NCBI RefSeq assembly: GCF_000250635.1
Contig: NC_016940.1
Location: forward strand, 744,001-808,000
DNA: 64,000 nucleotides
Direction: 5' to 3'
Origin: Saprospira grandis str. Lewin
Lineage (GTDB): Bacteria; Bacteroidota; Bacteroidia; Chitinophagales; Saprospiraceae
Position numbers and translations under genes: made by a program. The notes beneath the pieces are model-generated. The model was not told the origin of the DNA, did no database searches, and saw only the letters and a program-made list of their open reading frames with translations. Below are positions 61,642 to 64,000 of the stretch, in pieces (the first letter of the stretch is position 1; the number at the start of each line of letters is the position of its first letter).

Positions 61642-62292
61642 TTAAACGCCTTTGGCTAAGGCATCCAATAATTTCTTTTCTACTTGCAAGAGTTCTTGCA
61701 ATTTGGGCATGGCTTGGCTGTGCAAACGTCTTTGTTCTAGCTGCAAGAGTTGTCGGTTATCGACATAAGGTTGCAAAATTTCCCATTCTTCTAGGCTGAG
61801 CAAGGCTTTTTCTTGGACCAACTGCTGCAGCCGTTGCCGCAAATTATGCGCAGGAGGCTGTTCTTGCTGCTGCATACTATATAGGTAGCTCAATTGGTCA
61901 ATTTTCTGCCAATAATTTTGCTGTTCTTTCAAAAATTTGGCCGTGGGGGCCTGCAACAAAAGCTGCAGTTGGGCCTGCTGCGAGCGAAGTTGATTGCGCA
62001 ATTGCTGGCGCTGTGCCCGATGTTTGGGCGAGGTTTTCCAAATTGGGCCGGCCAAATCAATGCGCAAATTGGGCAAATCCTCGGCTAGTTCGGTAATTTC
62101 CTGAATCTGTTCTAGGCTGGGGCTATCCCAATCACAGTAAATAAAATAAACCTCCTCTTCCCCATCTTCTACCAGCAAATCAAATTTAAATTGCTGTAAA
62201 TTCTGATGAAGATCATGAGCCGCTGGCCCCTCCACAATTCGCTTGGGCGCCGCCGCCTGATAGGCCGTTAGATAGGGTTGTAGTTTTTGCAT
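61642..62292 (-). CDS. Hypothetical Gln-rich protein
   Basis: I do not recognise this 216-residue protein. The N-terminal 80 residues look globular and acidic (KFDLLVEDGEEEVYFIYCDWDSPSLEQIQEITELAEDL). The rest is Gln- and Leu-rich helix (RAQRQQLRNQLRSQQAQLQLLLQ, HNLRQRLQQLVQEKALLSLEEWEILQPYV), probably coiled coil. There is no signal peptide or membrane segment. It starts 12 bp after the stop of the RusA-family gene and is probably in an operon with it, which hints at DNA-related work but does not prove it. Confidence 0.6.
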   Translation of the reverse strand: MQKLQPYLTAYQAAAPKRIVEGPAAHDLHQNLQQFKFDLLVEDGEEEVYFIYCDWDSPSLEQIQEITELAEDLPNLRIDLAGPIWKTSPKHRAQRQQLRNQLRSQQAQLQLLLQAPTAKFLKEQQNYWQKIDQLSYLYSMQQQEQPPAHNLRQRLQQLVQEKALLSLEEWEILQPYVDNRQLLQLEQRRLHSQAMPKLQELLQVEKKLLDALAKGV

Positions 62293-62304
62293 TTTGGGGT
62301 ATTT

Positions 62305-62724
62305 TTAACTAAGGCGAGTTTGCAACTCATAGGCCTCGATCGTAATCGAAATAAAATCTTCCTCTTGCTGAAAAGCATCCTGAAAACATCGAATCAAATA
62401 AGCTTTCGCTCCTCTAATGTCTTGAATATCATAAATGTTCCGTCCATGGGCACTTACTTTTTTAACTTGTTTGTCATCCAAGTAAACCGCCCCATTCAAA
62501 GCATCCTGAATGGGCTTAATAATATTGTCGGTATCCAAATCCGTCTCCCGATGATAATAGTAGGAAATTGATAATTCCACCTCCTGTTTACTGGGCAAAT
62601 CTTTGCGTTTGGCCAATACTTTTTTGGCCTCTTTTCGGATTCTCCCCTTCCAGCGCTCTCGCCTTTTTCCGCTCGATTGCACACTGGCCGGCTTGCCAAT
62701 TACGGCAATCAATATTTTTCGCAT
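62305..62724 (-). CDS. RusA family Holliday junction resolvase-like protein
   Basis: From the ATG at 62724 (MRKILIAVIGKPASV) the protein is 139 residues; the longer frame to 62865 is translated repeat. The RusA family signature is clear: TDLDTDNIIKPIQDALNGAVYLDDKQV (residues about 62-88), with the Asp residues that bind Mg2+ and cut Holliday junctions. The N-terminal strand and basic helix (RRERWKGRIRKEAKKVLAKRK) fit the family's DNA-binding region, and the length is close to RusA (about 120 residues). RusA genes are often phage-borne, but no other phage gene is near. A structured repeat lies 16 bp upstream of the ATG. Confidence 0.85.
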   Translation of the reverse strand: MRKILIAVIGKPASVQSSGKRRERWKGRIRKEAKKVLAKRKDLPSKQEVELSISYYYHRETDLDTDNIIKPIQDALNGAVYLDDKQVKKVSAHGRNIYDIQDIRGAKAYLIRCFQDAFQQEEDFISITIEAYELQTRLS

Positions 62725-62740
62725 TTCTTTTCTTTTCCTG

Positions 62741-62877
62741 TTTTTTGGGGCCTCCCGCAGCCCTTTTTTTTGGGGGCTGCGGGCGCTAGGTTGCGGGGCT
62801 CGCTGCTCGCTCGGCCCTGCGGCGGCTTTGCCGCCTGGGTCTGGCCCTTTGGGCCACCCCTCCACAGCGCTAGGCCG
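62741..62877 (-). repeat. Structured intergenic repeat, subtype A, copy 18
   Basis: Closing helix GGCCT/AGGCC; second helix GGGG/CCCC. The last hairpin is enlarged (GCAGCCC...GGGCTGC with a run of A in the loop). Its A-run end lies 16 bp upstream of the RusA-family ATG in the same direction. Confidence 0.85.
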
Positions 62878-62927
62878 TTGCAGGCTTTGCCTGCAGGGCG
62901 CTTCGCGCCCTTTTCTGGACCAGAAAT

Positions 62928-63611
62928 TTAGGCCTTTTTATCAAATTCCTCAAATAGTTCTTGGCGGCCATATTTGCTACAAATGGGACATTCATAGGGG
63001 TTATGTCCTCTAGCGGGACAATACTCTCGACCAAAGAAAATGATTTGCAGGTGTAATTTGTTCCAACTTTTCTTAGGAAATAATGCTTTTAGGTCTTTTT
63101 CTGTCTGCTCTACTGATTTTCCATTGCTCAATTGCCAGCGCCAAGCTAGGCGATGAATATGAGTATCTACGGGAAAGGCGGGATGGCCAAAGCCCTGAGA
63201 CATGACCACAGAGGCCGTTTTATGGCCCACACCGGGCAATTTTTCTAGGGCTTCAAAGCTTTCGGGCACCTCCCCTTGGTACTCCTCTAGCAAAATTTGA
63301 GAGAGTTTAGAAATGGCCTTAGATTTTCGGGGGGCTAGGCCACAGGGCCGAATAATTCTTTGGATTTCCTCGACGGGCAATTTAATCATTTCGGCTGGCG
63401 TGCTGGCCTTTTCAAATAGAATGGGCGTAACCGTATTTACCCTAGCGTCTGTACATTGGGCCGAGAGCAAAACGGCCACCAACAAACTATAATTATCGGT
63501 ATGTTCTAGGGGGATGGGCGTTTCTGGATAAAGCTCTTCCAGCCATTTCCGTATATTTTTGCTCACTGTTTTATGGCTAGGATAACGGCCGGGACGTTTT
63601 CTTTTGGGCAT
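62928..63611 (-). CDS. nth: Endonuclease III-like DNA glycosylase, probably without a full Fe-S cluster
   Basis: This 227-residue bifunctional glycosylase/AP lyase acts on oxidised pyrimidines. The helix-hairpin-helix LPGVGHKTASVV contains the catalytic Lys, and HPAFPVDTHIHRLAWRW the catalytic Asp. Usual family blocks LLSAQCTDARVN and FFGREYCPARGHNPYECPIC are present. The canonical Fe-S loop is C-X6-C-X2-C-X5-C, but here it is C-X9-C-X2-C followed by SKYGRQ and no fourth Cys. The N-terminus is basic (MPKRKRPGRYPSHK). The start ATG at 63611 is well placed. A missing Cys suggests a clusterless Nth as in some Bacteroidetes, but that is inference. Confidence 0.93.
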   Translation of the reverse strand: MPKRKRPGRYPSHKTVSKNIRKWLEELYPETPIPLEHTDNYSLLVAVLLSAQCTDARVNTVTPILFEKASTPAEMIKLPVEEIQRIIRPCGLAPRKSKAISKLSQILLEEYQGEVPESFEALEKLPGVGHKTASVVMSQGFGHPAFPVDTHIHRLAWRWQLSNGKSVEQTEKDLKALFPKKSWNKLHLQIIFFGREYCPARGHNPYECPICSKYGRQELFEEFDKKA

Positions 63612-63700
63612 AAGTTAAAATCTTTTGAGTGCAGAGCAAGATACAATTTTTTGTGCAGATAGGCGGCTTGCACTAAGGGCAGAGCGGAGATGGTCCATTT

Positions 63701-63825
63701 GGCCTAGCGATGTGCAGCAGTGGCCGTCAGGCCAGACCGAGCCGCTGAAAGCGGCGAAGGGCCGAGCAGACCTGCGAGCTGCGAAACGTAGCGCCGCAGC
63801 TTTGCTGCGGAGGCCCCAAAAAAAA
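63701..63825 (+). repeat. Structured intergenic repeat, subtype A, copy 19
   Basis: Closing helix GGCCT/AGGCC; second helix GCAG/CTGC, a compensated variant; variable hairpin CCGCT/AGCGG. The A-run at 63818-63825 also provides the T-run of the sigma factor terminator on the opposite strand. Confidence 0.87.
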
Positions 63826-63851
63826 GGCCTCCTATATATCAGGAGACCTTT
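63818..63851 (-). terminator. Intrinsic terminator of the sigma-70 gene, sharing the repeat's A-run
   Basis: The stem AAAGGCCTCCT/AGGAGACCTTT (63823-63833 with 63841-63851, one mismatch) is followed on the minus strand by TTTTT, which is the A-run of copy 19. It lies 22 bp beyond the stop codon. Confidence 0.8.
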
Positions 63852-63873
63852 AGATTTTTTGGGTTGGCTAAAC

Positions 63874-64000
63874 TTAGCGGCCGAGATAAGCCTTGAGCAA
63901 CTTACTTTTAGAGGTAGAGGTTCTCAATTTATTGATGGCTTTATCTTTAATTTGGCGAACGCGTTCGCGGGTCAGGCCAAACTTATCGCCAATATCTTCT
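63874..64000 (-). CDS. rpoD: RNA polymerase sigma-70 factor, C-terminal end (5' part outside window)
   Basis: About 42 codons are visible, reading [25 protein letters not shown] and then [15 protein letters not shown] before the stop at 63874. The first part is region 4.2 of a primary sigma-70 factor, the helix-turn-helix that binds the -35/-33 element, where TRERVRQIK is diagnostic. The end LLKAYLGR is typical of Bacteroidetes RpoD-like factors. The gene extends beyond the window, so whether it is the primary or a group 2 sigma cannot be told for certain, though the region is typical of the primary one. Confidence 0.9.
   Translation of the reverse strand, partial: EDIGDKFGLTRERVRQIKDKAINKLRTSTSKSKLLKAYLGR

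Overview
The window looks like a chromosomal segment of a marine gliding Bacteroidetes (Bacteroidota), most likely a Saprospira-type member of the Saprospiraceae. The grounds are C-terminal type IX secretion sorting domains, the Bacteroidetes promoter pattern TTTG-N18/19-TAnnTTTG, lineage-typical families (DUF5683 beside parB, S46 dipeptidyl-peptidase, MG2-like surface protein, M43 cytophagalysin-like protease, DUF4332) and a dense family of GC-rich intergenic repeats. The species is inferred, not proven. I recognised no phage module, CRISPR array, rRNA or tRNA.

Layout. 1-15.3 kb is mostly minus-strand housekeeping: a partial S9 prolyl oligopeptidase, DUF4332 protein, lpd, grpB-like (+), rnr with a long C-terminal extension, ahcY, a zinc alcohol dehydrogenase, two FKBP isomerases and priA. 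15.8-24.4 kb is one giant secreted protein of 29 Ig-like (BIG2) repeats with a T9SS tail. 24.4-29.2 kb is a rearranged accessory stretch: two copies of a MITE-like element, a 42-bp minisatellite, two more FKBP genes and an ABC-F ATPase gene split by one MITE with a perfect 8-bp target duplication. 29.4-38.4 kb holds an MG2-like surface protein, a DPP11-like peptidase, a TPR protein, truB and tilS. 38.6-46.9 kb holds an NtrC-type regulator without a DNA-binding domain, parB-DUF5683-outer membrane protein, two paralogous coiled-coil proteins and a polytopic membrane protein. 47.8-56 kb holds cupin plus a TPR-CHAT protein, yigZ-mqnD, threonine aldolase, a thiolase homologue lacking catalytic residues, and a small membrane protein. 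56-64 kb holds a 12-copy 41-bp tandem array, a T9SS M43 metalloprotease, a hypothetical secreted protein, ung, a RusA-family gene, nth and the 3' end of a sigma-70 gene.

The most unusual signal is a family of at least 19 intergenic repeats of about 110-195 bp. Each can fold into a closed multi-branched structure. Several helices change on both sides between copies: the closing helix is GGCCT/AGGCC, GGCCC/GGGCC, GGCTG/CAGCC or GGCTT/AAGCC, and a second long-range helix is GGGG/CCCC, AGGG/CCCT, GCAG/CTGC, GGCAG/CTGCC or GTGG/CCAC. All copies end in CCCC, nearly always followed by an A-run, and that end usually points at a nearby start codon or abuts a stop codon. This suggests a structured RNA or structure-dependent mobile DNA family. 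Several apparent long ORF starts (tilS, mqnD, ltaE, rusA, the 59.9 kb gene) are only read-through into these repeats, and I have trimmed them.

Many gene ends carry clear intrinsic terminators, listed separately. Coordinates of starts were chosen from signal peptides, family N-termini and repeat boundaries; alternatives are given where doubtful.
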